From contig NC_036462.1 in assembly GCF_002775205.1 (NCBI RefSeq), positions 31,599,084-31,663,083 of the forward strand: DNA of 64,000 nucleotides. Direction: 5' to 3'. The stretch is from Xiphophorus maculatus. Taxonomy: Eukaryota; Chordata; Actinopteri; Cyprinodontiformes; Poeciliidae. The number at the start of each line of letters is the position of its first letter. The first letter of the stretch is position 1. The translations under genes and the position numbers were made by a program. This document shows, in pieces, positions 12,712 to 23,585 of the stretch. A model generated the notes under the pieces. It worked only from the letters and a program-made list of their open reading frames with translations, did no database searches and was not told the DNA's origin.

Positions 12712-13566
12712 TCTCTTGTTAGGATACTACTACGTGCTCTCTGTCTCTCTTCTTCAATGGTTATGACCGTAGAATTCAAGCGTGCAGCTCTGTGATGCCC
12801 TCTAGCTCCACAAAGTGTGCATCGCTCTTTGTGACATCAATTTGCGTGATGTCACACATTGATGTCACTGCCTCAGCAGAACAACTAGAAAACTGCTGAA
12901 GTTTGAATAAAAACAAACTTTACGGCTGAACGCTGCTCGGCTTAGCTGATGGCTATTGGAGACAGTTCAGCTGGTAATATGCCACCAAGGCTGAAATCCA
13001 CACTGGGGAGCCAATGGACTGGCACAGCAGGGTGCGAGGACCACAGGTCAAAAGGAAACATTGTGTCCGAAAACAGAAAAAGGGGAAACGGGCCTGTTGA
13101 CCCAGCTGACGCCAACTCAACGTCTCTCTAGCTAAGCAAGGTTGGTGGAATCAAATAATGTTCTCGCTCTTTGGTTACCTAGCAACAGCCTGTTGAGTCA
13201 CTTGCGCAGCAGCAGTTTCTGGTTTCACCTCCATTCCTCATAATTGCTTAGAAATAAAAAAAAGAAATTAAAAAGCATTGTGATGTGAAAACTATGGATA
13301 AAACAAGAATGTATTCCAAATATTGAAAACAGAAAAACTAACAAAAACATTATTGATACAGATATAAGACACTTATTTCATGATATTGTAATATTGTTCA
13401 GCCTTACCATAATTAGACTATTTCTGTGTTTAAAATCCATTTTAATTAGTTATTATTTAGGATTATTTTCTGAGAAATTGAGTTTGATTAGTTTGAATGT
13501 AATTACTGAAATTCGTGGTTTGGGTAATGTTATCATTAACCAAATCTGTGTGACTCACAACAACAT
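12712..13566. other. Upstream flank of the coiled-coil ORF with a dispersed repeat
   Basis: About 13185-13235 contains TAGCAACAGCCTGTTGAGTC followed by ACTTGCGCAGCAGCAGTTTC. The same sequence appears on the opposite strand at about 54815-54875, so it is a dispersed repeat of unknown class. The remainder has no supported feature. Confidence 0.45.
12830..12868. promoter_or_regulatory. Cluster of three TGACATCA/TGATGTCA sites
   Basis: TGACATCA lies at 12832-12839, and TGATGTCA at 12847-12854 and 12860-12867. These are one base from the CRE octamer (ATF/CREB family). The cluster is about 120-155 bp upstream of the coiled-coil ORF start on the minus strand, a plausible promoter position. This is motif evidence only. 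Confidence 0.4.
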
Positions 13567-13600
13567 TTAATTTCCCTTTGGGATCAGTAAAGTTGAATTT
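13566..13600 (+). mobile_element. LINE tail remnant
   Basis: TTTCCCTTTGGGATCAGTAA is the typical end of several fish LINE tails. Only this short remnant is visible, next to two perfect hairpins. Confidence 0.35.
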
Positions 13601-13606
13601 TGAAGA

Positions 13607-13656
13607 CAACACTTTACCAAGTGTAAAGTGTTGTCTTTACACTTGGTAAAGTGTTG
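13607..13656. repeat. Perfect hairpin, 22-bp arms, 6-nt loop
   Basis: The left arm 13607-13628 is the exact reverse complement of 13635-13656, with loop TGTTGT. A third, shorter piece (AACTTTACCAAG) follows in direct orientation. Confidence 0.95.
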
Positions 13657-13667
13657 AACTTTACCAA

Positions 13668-13703
13668 GATGAACAAGAAAATAGATGTATTTTCTTGTTC
13701 ATC
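13668..13703. repeat. Perfect hairpin, 16-bp arms, 4-nt loop
   Basis: GATGAACAAGAAAATA (13668-13683) is exactly inverted at 13688-13703. It begins 12 bp after the preceding hairpin. Confidence 0.95.
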
Positions 13704-13854
13704 ACGCCGTATGCTGCCACCTACTGGCCAACCAGTCTAAGTTCACAACTGGTGCGACATTATATTTCTGCTTTCATTGTTAACTGTCAGTCCGCCAAAT
13801 GGGAAAACGTCTCTCTGCCGTGAAGCCTAAATTAGTAAAAAAAATTCTAATTCA

Positions 13855-14130
13855 AAATTAAATTCAAAAATACTTTATTGCTCCAAAAGGAAAATTAAAT
13901 GTTGTAGCTCATCAATTCAGATTCTTCACAGAGTTATTGCAGATGGCTGATTGCTGTTGGCAGGAAAGATCTCTTGTAGCGGTCTGTGTTACAGCAATTT
14001 GAAGAAGCCTCTGACTGATGATACTGTGTTTTTTCAAGACGGTCTCATGAAGAGGATGGTCAGAGTTGCCCATAATTTTCTTAATTTTATAAAGAATCCT
14101 CCATCATTTCTGTCTTCTCTCTCCTGATTG
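13855..14130 (-). mobile_element. LINE 3'-end fragment, antisense
   Basis: The minus strand ends in a CCTTTTGGAGCAATAAAGTA tail. Upstream it has the conserved block that on the plus strand reads GTAGCGGTCTGTGTTACAGC and GAAGAAGCCTCTGACTGATG. The fragments at 38285-38490 and 59330-59560 share these features in sense orientation, so the three are one LINE family, probably Rex1/CR1-L2-like. Confidence 0.6.
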
Positions 14131-14469
14131 GCCCAGTGTTGTTGTCTTGTCTCAGTAATGCTGGAGAATAATCACATAATAAGACAAACATTTCTTAATC
14201 TCTGTCTAAATAAAAGATGATTGAAAGGGACTTTTTGATCAAGTCATCATCATGTCCTCACCTTTTCCACAATCTGTTACAATTAGATCATCAAGTGGAG
14301 CAGGTCTTCTCCTTTAGTTGTTGCTCAACTCAAGTCATGTGATACGAGTTGACGGAGAAATGAGATAAAGAGAAAAGACAACAGAATTCAAAAAAAAGAA
14401 AATCTCAGGTGTAGCATTAAATGACAAGTGTACGTGTTGTTTTAACATCACACAGCTTTAAAATATCAC
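14131..14469. other. No feature seen
   Basis: This is A/T-rich sequence without a supported exon, repeat boundary or structured motif. Confidence 0.35.
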
Positions 14470-14818
14470 TGTCAGTGTAACCTCCGCATATTTGCGTTCT
14501 TAAATTCCGGTATTAATTGGTTAGTGTTGCTTAACCAATTAATACCGGGTTCCGGGGTTTTTTGTTCTGTTTTTTCTTTATTTTTGGATCCTCTTGGTGG
14601 TTCACGGGCCGTCCACCAGATGGCGCCAGAGGCTGGTTTCCCGGCGGAGGTGTGCCTGTAGTTCTGCACACCTGACGATGATCTTCTCATCATCAGCTGG
14701 AGGTGAAAAGACGCTGACAGCCAGCACTTCGACGCTGGAGTGTTTTCGCCAAAACGGCACTCTGAGCCCCTCGGAGTCAGTCTCCGAGTTTGTTTCCTCT
14801 GAGCTTCCTCTCGAGTAA
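14470..14818 (+). mobile_element. 5' half of an LTR relic, interrupted by the array
   Basis: It starts TGTCAGTGT, which is inverted with respect to the ACATGACA at 28059-28066. The right half resumes at 27495, directly after the array's last CTAG. The two halves together would be about 920 bp. It is a Gypsy-type or other retroviral-type LTR fossil. A clean target duplication was not found (ATCAC on the left, GCCAC on the right), so the outer limits are tentative. Confidence 0.45.
14507..14548. repeat. Perfect hairpin, 17-bp arms
   Basis: CCGGTATTAATTGGTTA (14507-14523) is exactly inverted at 14532-14548 around an 8-nt loop, inside the left LTR half. Confidence 0.95.
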
Positions 14819-16736
14819 TTGGGGCCTGCCATGCAAAGCAATGGCAGGAACCTATTACTATTGTCGGAGAGAAGCGTCTCTTTAAGTATTATTGGGGCCT
14901 GCCATGCAAAGCAATGGCAGGAACCTATTACTCTACACCCAACAAGCGTCTCTTTATTATAATTCTTTATTTTTCTTCCGTCACCGTTAATGCGGCTCAT
15001 ACCGCTGGGTGCACACCTACAAATGAGGTATCAAAACGTGCAGAAAATTCACGCCATTGGAGCTATTACTTGTGGTGGGATTTGGGCTTAACGTGGCGAC
15101 ATAATTCGCAAAAAACTACGAAAAAAACCCCATTATAACTCAATGGGAAAAATCCTAGAAATACCCTATTTTTGAGGATTTGCTGTGTCGTCACAAATTC
15201 ACCTAGAAATGCCATTCAAATTTCATTTTGTAGATACGTCTGTGATCTCTTCGAAAGTGAAGACGGCTCGTCGATACCAGTTACGGTTTGTCCACAATTT
15301 GCCTCTAAGCGACCCAAAGTTTCTCATTTTTGCTTGAAATTACAGTGACAGCCGATCTCGGTTCAGATCTGGGCACAACATTTCTTTCTCTCATCACTGT
15401 AAATGCTCTGAGTGAGGTACAGATATGAATCTCGGGACTATCGCAGAAGACACATTGAACTGTCATACGCTCGAAACGCTTTTCGAATATGTATTACGGT
15501 TCCCGAACAAGAAGGATTTGTTTCCAATGCTTTTTTTCAGTAAAGTGTGTTTGCTCAAACACACTTGTGTGTTTGAGAGCTCACAGCTCAGAGCTCACAC
15601 CTGCTGAGACCATTATTTGCCATAGCAACGGAACTCAAGAGGCTATTGGCTGCTGGTTAGGACTACGAATACGCATCACTGTAGTTCTATCTATCCTCAG
15701 TTGAAACAGATCAGGACTGAGAACTGGCCTTTAGAACTACTGCTGCTATGGGCTGTATATAACTGATTTAACTCAGTAACTGTTACACATGGGATTAGTT
15801 TGGAACTTTAAAATGGAGCATAATAATAATTTCAAAATAAAAGCCTTGAATAGTTTTACATCAGGTAATTGCTGTTTTTGGCTTTATTTGACGTTTTCAT
15901 CCAAAGCACTGTTACACATGGGATTACTTTGGAACTTTAAAATGGAGAATAATAATAATTTCAAAATAAAAGCCTTGAATATTTTTACATCAGGTAATTG
16001 CTGTTTTTGGCTTTATATGACTTTTTCATCCAAAGCACTGTTACACATGGGATTAGTTTGGAACTTTAAAATGGAGCATAATAATAATTTCAAAATAAAA
16101 GCCTTGAATATTTTTACATGACGTAATTGCTCTTTTTGGCTTTATTTGACTTTTTCATCCAAAGCACTCTTACACGTGGTATTAGTTCAGAACTTTAAAA
16201 TGAAGCATACTGAAATTTCAAAATAAAAGCCTTGAATATTTTTACATGATGTAATTGCTCTTTTTGGCTTTATTTGACTTTTTCATCCAAAGCACTATTA
16301 CACATGGGATTAGGTCGACCCTTTGAAATGAAGCATACTGAAATTTTCAAAATAAAAGCCTTGAATATTTTTACATGACGTAATGAAGCATACTGAAAAT
16401 TTCACAATAAAAGCATTGAATATTTTTACATCAGCTACTTGTGTTTTGAGCATTATATAACTATTTTAACCCAAGGACTATTACGCATGGGATTAGTTTG
16501 GCCCTTTGAAATGAAGTTTAACAAAACTTCCAAAATAAAAGCCTCGACAACATTTTAAATCGTACCGAATGGTGCACGTCCGCCTCGCTTAACGTTCTTG
16601 CGATTCTCCGCGTGCCACTGATTACGTCGCGGCGTTCTTTAGCGTCGACGCCGATTTGTGGCGTGACGACGCCGGGCCCATGCCCGACGGGCGCGCCTTG
16701 GCAGGCCCCGGCTAAATTTCTTCCGAAATTTTCTAG
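14819..16736 (+). mobile_element. Helitron-like unit A
   Basis: It has two hairpin modules (14819 on and 14891 on), a left block of about 14962-15788, satellite units from 15789 to about 16545, then the right block ending at CTAG 16733-16736. The left block carries an 11-bp inverted repeat, CTCAAACACAC with GTGTGTTTGAG, at 15554-15577. A TATA-like GTATATAAC lies about 35 bp before the first satellite ATG. Confidence 0.65.
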
Positions 16737-18732
16737 TTGGGGCCTGCCATGCAAAGCAATGGCAGGAACCTATTACTATTGTCGGAGAGAAGCGTCTCTT
16801 TAATATTATTGGGGCCTGCCATGCAAAGCAATGGCAGGAACCTATTACTCTACACCCAACAAAGTGTCTCTTTAATATTATTATAATTCTTTATTTTTCT
16901 TCCGTAACCGTTAATGCGGCTCGTACCGCTGGGTGCACACCTACAAATGAGGTATCAAAACGTGCAGAAAATTCACGCCATTGGAGCTATTACTTCTGGT
17001 GGGATTTGGGCTTAACGTGGCGACATAATTCGCAAAAAACTACGAAAAAACCCCCATTATAACTCAATGGGAAAAATCCTAGAAATACCCTATTTTTGAG
17101 GATTTGCTGTGTCGTCACAAATTCACCTAGAAATGCCATTCAAATTTCATTTTGTAGATACGTCTGTGATCTCTTCGAAAGTGAAGACGGCTCGTCGATA
17201 CCAGTTACGGTTTGTCCACAATTTGCCTCTAAGCGACCCAAACTTTCTCATTTTTGCTGAAATTACAGTGACAGCCGATCTCGGTTCAGATCTGGGCATA
17301 ACATTTCTTTCTCTCATCACTGTAAATGCTCTGAGTGAGGTACAGATATGAATCTCGGGACTATCGCAGAAGACACATTGAACTGTCATACGCTCGAAAC
17401 GCTTTTCGAATATGTATTACGGTTCCCGAACAAGAAGGATTTGTTTCCAATGCTTTTTTTCAGTAAAGTGTGTTTGCTCAAACACACTTGTGTGTTTGAG
17501 AGCTCACAGCTCACAGCTCACACCTGCTGAGACCATTATTTGCCATAGCAACGGAACTCAAGAGGCTATTGGCTGCTGATTTGGACTACGAATACGCATC
17601 GCTGTAGTTCTATCTATCCTCAGTTGAAACAGATCAGGACTGAGAACTGGCCTTTAGAACTACTGCTGCTATGGGCTGTATATAACTGATTTAACTCAGT
17701 AACTGTTACACATGGGATTAGTTTGGAACTTTAAAATGGAGCATAATAATAATTTCAAAATAAAAGCCTTGAATATTTTTACATCAGGTAATTGCTTTTT
17801 TTGGCCGTATATGACTTTTTCATCACAAGCAATGTTACACATGGGATTAGTTTGGAACTTTAAAATGGAGAATAATAATTTCAAAATAAAAGCCTTGAAT
17901 ATTTTTACATCAGGTAATTGCTGTTTTTGGCTTTATTTGACGTTTTCATCCAAAGCACTGTTACACATGGGATTACTTTGGAACTTTAAAATGGAGAATA
18001 ATAATAATTTCAAAATAAAAGCCTTGAATATTTTTACATCAGGTAATTGCTGTTTTTGGCTTTATATGACTTTTTCATCCAAAGCACTGTTACACATGGG
18101 ATTAGTTTGGAACTTTAAAATGGAGCATAATAATAATTTCAAAATAAAAGCCTTGAATATTTTTACATCAGGTAATTGCTCTTTTTGGCTTTATTTGACT
18201 TTTTCATCCAAAGCACTGTTACACGTGGTATTAGTTTGGCCCTTTGAAATGAAGCATTCTGAAAATTTCAAAATAAAAGCCTTGAATAATTTTACATGAC
18301 GTAATTGCTCTTTTTGGCTTTATTTGACTTTTTCATCCAAAGCACTGTTACACGTGGTATTAGTTTGGCCCTTTGAAATGAAGCATACTGAAAATTTCAA
18401 AATAAAAGCCTTGAATATTTTTTACATCAGCTACTTGTGTTTTGAGCATTATATAACTATTTTAACCCAAGGACTATTACGCATGGGATTAGTTTGGCCC
18501 TTTGAAATGAAGTTTAACAAAACTTCCAAAATAAAAGCCTTGACAACATTTTAAATCGTACCGAACGGTGCACGTCCGCCTCGCTTAACGTTCTTGCGGT
18601 TCTCCGCGTGCCACTGCTTACGTCGCGGCGTTCTTTGGCGTCGACGCCGATTTGTGGCGCGACGACGCCGGGCCCGAACCCCACGGCCGCGCCTTGGCAG
18701 GCCCCGGCTAAATTTCTTCCGAAATTTTCTAG
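16737..18732 (+). mobile_element. Helitron-like unit B
   Basis: Two hairpin modules (16737 on and 16809 on) precede the left block (about 16886-17711). The satellite runs 17712 to about 18553, with one uninterrupted frame of 195 codons (17712-18299). The right block ends at CTAG 18729-18732. Confidence 0.65.
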
Positions 18733-19572
18733 TTATTATTATTATAGAACTTTATTTTTCTTCCGTAACCGTTAATGCGGCTCATACCGCTGGGTGCACA
18801 CCTACAAATGAGGTATCAAAACGTGCAGAAAATTCACGCCATTGGAGCTATTATTTTTGGTGGGATTTGGGCTTAACGTGGCGACATAATTCGCAAAAAA
18901 CTGCGAAAAAAACCCCATTATAACTCAATGGGAAAAATCCTAGAAATACCCTATTTTTGAGGATTTGCTGTGTCGTCACAAATTCACCTAGAAATGCCAT
19001 TCAAATTTCATTTTGTAGATACGTCTGTGATCTCTTCGAAAGTGAAGACGGCTCGTCGATACCAGTTACGGTTTGTCCACAATTTGCCTCTAAGCGACCC
19101 AAACTTTCTCATTTTTGCTGAAATTACAGTGACAGCCCATCTCGGTTCATATCTGGGCACAACATTTCTTTCTCTCATCGCTGTAAATGCTCTGAGTGAG
19201 GTACAGATATGAATCTCGGGACTATCGCAGAAGACACATTGAACTGTCATACGCTCGAAACGCTTTTCGAATATGTATTACGGTTCCCGAACAAGAAGGA
19301 TTTGTTTCCAATGCTTTTTTTCAGTAAAGTGTGTTTGCTCAAACACACTTGTGTGTTTGAGAGCTCACAGCTCAGAGCTCACACCTGCTGAGACCATTAT
19401 TTGCCATAGCAACGGAACTCAAGAGGCTATTGGCTGCTGGTTAGGACTACGAATACGCATCACTGTAGTTCTATCTATCCTCAGTTGAAACAGATCAGGA
19501 CTGAGAACTGGCCTTTAGAACTACTGCTGCTATGGGCTGTATATAACTGATTTAACTCAGTAACTGTTACAC

Positions 19573-20538
19573 ATGGGATTAGTTTGGAACTTTAAAATGG
19601 AGCATAATAATAATTTCAAAATAAAAGCCTTGAATATTTTTACATCAGGTAATTGCTGTTTTTGGCTTTATTTGACGTTTTCATCCAAAGCACTGTTACA
19701 CATGGGATTACTTTGGAACTTTAAAATGGAGAATAATAATTTCAAAATAAAAGCCTTGAATATTTTCACATCAGGTAATTGCTTTTTTTGGCCGTATATG
19801 ACTTTTTCATCCAAAGCAATGTTACACATGGGATTAGTTTGGAACTTTAAAATGGAGAATAATATTTTCAAAATAAAAGCCTTGAATATTTTTACATCAG
19901 GTAATTGCTGTTTTTGGCTTTATTTGACGTTTTCATCCAAAGCACTGTTACACATGGGATTACTTTGGAACTTTAAAATGGAGAATAATAATAATTTCAA
20001 AATAAAAGCCTTGAATATTTTTACATCAGGTAATTGCTTTTTTTGGCCGTATATGACTTTTTCATCCAAAGCAATGTTACACATGGGATTAGTTTGGAAC
20101 TTTAAAATGGAGAATAATAATTTCAAAATAAAAGCCTTGAATATTTTTACATCAGGTAATTGCTGTTTTTGGCTTTATTTGACGTTTTCATCCAAAGCAC
20201 TGTTACACATGGGATTACTTTGGAACTTTAAAATGGAGAATAATAATAATTTCAAAATAAAAGCCTTGAATATTTTTACATCAGGTAATTGCTGTTTTTG
20301 GCTTTATATGACTTATTCATCCAAAGCACTGTTACACATGGGATTAGTTTGGAACTTTAAAATGGAGCATAATAATTTCAAAATAAAAGCCTTGAATATT
20401 TTTACATCAGGTAATTGCTGTTTTTGGCTTTATTTGACTTTTTCATCCAAAGCACTGTTACACGTGGTATTAGTTTGGCCCTTTGAAATGAAGCATACTG
20501 AAAATTTCAAAATAAAAGCCTTGAATAATTTTACATGA
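19573..20538 (+). repeat. 129-bp satellite with a continuous 43-codon frame
   Basis: This is the longest open run of the satellite found in all six units. One repeat encodes MGLVWNFKMEHNNNFKIKAL, then a 23-residue remainder ending KALLH. The unit is 129 bp, a multiple of three. The main length variation is loss of AAT triplets in the Asn stretch, which keeps the frame. Other units vary at MGLVWNF versus VVLVWPF. I do not know of such a protein. The open frame may be a by-product of homogenisation, so this is listed as a repeat and not a gene. Confidence 0.75.
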
Positions 20539-20776
20539 CGTAATTGCTCTTTTTGGCTTTATTTGACTTTTTCATCCAAAGCACTGTTACACATGGTATT
20601 AGTTCAGAACTTTATAATGAAGCATACTAAAAATTTCAAAATAAAAGCCTTGAATATTTTTACATGACGTAATTGCTCTTTTTGACTTTATTTGACTTTT
20701 TCATCCAAAGCACTCTTACACGTGGTATTAGTTCAGAACTTTAAAATGAAGCATACTGAAATTTCAAAATAAAAGC

Positions 20777-21060
20777 CTCAACATGCCCCTGAGGTTAGTG
20801 CACCGCCGCAGGCAGTGCAATAATATTATTCTGCATTATCTGTTTCTCTCAGGTTAGGGAACTGCCTTGCACAGCAAGGCAGTTCATTAGCATTAGCATT
20901 TTAGCTTAAATAAGCTATTAGCTATTTATTGGACTTATTAGCCATGTTTAGTATACTGAATGGAGTAAGTCCATTATAGAGAACATCCTAGTGATGTCCC
21001 ACATGCTAGTGACAGCAATGATGCTAACATTAGCATTTTGCTAACTACTTGCGTTTTCAG
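20777..21060 (+). repeat. Foreign block inside unit C
   Basis: This stretch interrupts the 129-bp satellite. It contains a perfect hairpin AACTGCCTTG-CACAG-CAAGGCAGTT (about 20869-20893) and several ATTAGCATTAGC motifs. The hairpin resembles the CCTGCCAT/ATGGCAGG module of the other units in position and size, but not in sequence, so it may be the terminal module of a second, related element family. Confidence 0.5.
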
Positions 21061-21861
21061 CATTATATAACTGATTTAACCCAATGACTGTTATACATGG
21101 AATTAGTTTGGACCTTTGAATTGAAGTTTAACAAAAATTCCAAAATAAAAGTCTTGACATATTTTACATCAGATAATTGCTCTTTTGAGCAATAAATAAC
21201 TGATTTAACCCAATGACTATTACACATGGGATTAGTTTGGAACTTTAAAATGGAGCATAATAATAATTTCAAAATAAAAGCCTTGAATATTTTTACATCA
21301 TGTAATTGCTCTTTTTGGCTTCATTTGACTTTTTCATCCAAAGCACTGTTACACATGGTATTAGTTTGGCCCTTTGAAATGAAGCATACAGAAAATTTCA
21401 AAATCAAAGCCTTGAATATTTTTACATGACGTAATTGCTCTTTTTGGCTTTATTTGACTTTTTCATCCAAAGCACTCTTACACGTGGTATTAGTTCAGAA
21501 CTTTAAAATGAAGCATACTGAAAATTTCAAAATAAAAGCCTTGAATACTTTTACATCAGCTACTTGTGTTTTGAGCATTATATAACTATTTTAACCCAAG
21601 GACTATTACGCATGGGATTAGTTTGGCCCTTTGAAATGAAGCATACTGAAACTTCCAAAATAAAAGCCTCGACAACATTTTAAATCGTACCGAACGGTGC
21701 ACGTCCGCCTCGCTTAACGTTCTTGCGGCTCTCCGCGTGCCACTGGTGACGTCGCGGCGTCCTTTGGCGTCGACGCCGATTTGTGGCGCGACGACGCCGG
21801 GCCCGAACCCCACGGGCGCGCCTCGGCAGGCCCCGTCTAAATTTCTTCCGAAATTTTCTAG

Positions 21862-23585
21862 TAATTCTTTATTTTTCATCCGTAACCGTTAATGCGGCTC
21901 ATACCGCTGCGTGCACACCTACAAATGAGGTATCAAAACGTGCAGAAAATTCACGCCATTGGAGCTATTACTTGTGGTGGGATTTGGGCTTAACGTGGCG
22001 ACATAATTCGCAAAAAACTACGAAAAAAACCCCATTATAAGTCAATGGGAAAAATCCTAGAAATACCCTATTTTTGAGGATTTTCTGTGTCGTCACGAAT
22101 TCACGTAGAAATGCCATTCAAATTTCATTTTGTAGATACTTCTGTGATCTCTTCGAAAGTGAAGACGGCTCGTCAATACCAGTTACGGTTTGTCCACAAT
22201 TTGCCTCTAAGCGACCCAAAGTTTCTCATTTTTCCTAAAGTTAGAGTGCGTCTCTCGCTGCTTAGAGTGAGAGATGAAGACAACTTTTTCAGCCTAAATC
22301 ATTTTTGAAATCGCCATCACGCCCACAAATATCGCACGATTAGTATCAAAATCGGTCCTGACATTGATACGCCTGTCTGCTCCGGTAAAATGTTTTCGAA
22401 ATTTATCTAGACCGTACGGTTTTCTGTCACGGTGCTTCAGAGCAAAGTCATGCGACAGGATTTTCTGAGGCTGTCTGAGGCTCTCTCCCATGTATTTGAA
22501 TAGAATTTCAGATCTGGGCACAACATTTCTTTCTCTCATCGCTGTAAATGCTCTGAGTGAGGTACAGATATGAATCTCGGGACTATCGCAGAAGACACAT
22601 TGACCTCTGATACGCTGCAAACGCTTTTCGAATATGTATTACGGTTCCCAAACAGGAAGGATTTGTTTCCAATGCTTTTTTTCAGTAAAACGTGTAGGCT
22701 CAAACACACAATTGTGTGTTTGAGCATGTATGACTCACAGCTCACACCTGCTGAGACCATTATTTACCATAGCAACGGAACTCAAGAGGCTATTGGCTGG
22801 TGGTTAGGAATACAAATACGCATCACTGTAGTTCTATATATAGTGGAATACTCAGTTGAAACAGAGGTTGACTGAACTGGCCTTTACAACTAATTGCTGC
22901 TATGGGCTGTATATAACTGATTTAACTCAGTAACTGTTACACATGGGATTAGTTTTGAACTTTAAAATTAAGCATATTGAAAATTTCACAATAAAAGCCC
23001 TGAATATTTTTACATGACGTAATTGCTCTTTTTGGCTTTATTTGACTTTTTCATCCAAAGCACTGTTACACATGGTATTAGTTCAGAACTTTAAAATGAA
23101 GCATACTGAAAATTTCAAAATAAAAGCCTTGAATATTTTTACATCATGTAATTGCTCTTTTTGGCTTTATTTGACTTTTTCATCCAAAGCACCGTTACAC
23201 ATGGTATTAGTTTGGCCCTTTGAAATGAAGCATACTGAAAATTTCAAAATAAAAGCCTTGAATATTTTTACATGACGTAATTGCTCTTTTTGGCTTTATT
23301 TGACTTTTTCATCCAAAGCACTCTTACACGTGGTATTAGTTTGGCCCTTTGAAATGAAGTTTAACAAAACTTCCAAAATAAAAGCCTTGACAACATTTTA
23401 AATCGTACTGAATGGTGCACGTCCACCTCACTTAACGTTCTTGCGGTTCTCCGCGTGCCACTGGTTACGTTGCGGCGTTCTTTGGCGTCGATGCCAATTT
23501 GTGGCGTGACGACGCCGGGCCCAAACCCCACGGGCGCGCCTTGGCAGGCCCCGGCTAAATTTCTTCAGAAATTTTGTTTTTCTAG
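21862..23585 (+). mobile_element. Helitron-like unit D (longest left block)
   Basis: The left block (about 21864-22936) contains about 270 bases (about 22235-22510) that the other five lack. It also has the fullest version of the internal inverted repeat, a 28-bp perfect palindrome at 22698-22725. Its satellite is short and more diverged. The right block ends at CTAG 23582-23585, with a few extra bases in the terminal hairpin region. Confidence 0.65.

Larger units (their letters stand above)
18733..21861 (+). mobile_element. Helitron-like unit C (longest, with an extra block)
   Basis: There is no hairpin module at the start; the left block is about 18745-19572. The satellite from 19573 is open for 321 codons (to 20538). 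About 20777-21060 is a block unrelated to the satellite, after which satellite units resume. The right block ends at CTAG 21858-21861. Confidence 0.65.

Noticed and set aside
19668-20126. Short minus-strand frames in the 129-bp satellite (about 68 codons)
   Set aside because: They stop about every second unit, unlike the plus-strand frame; treated as chance.
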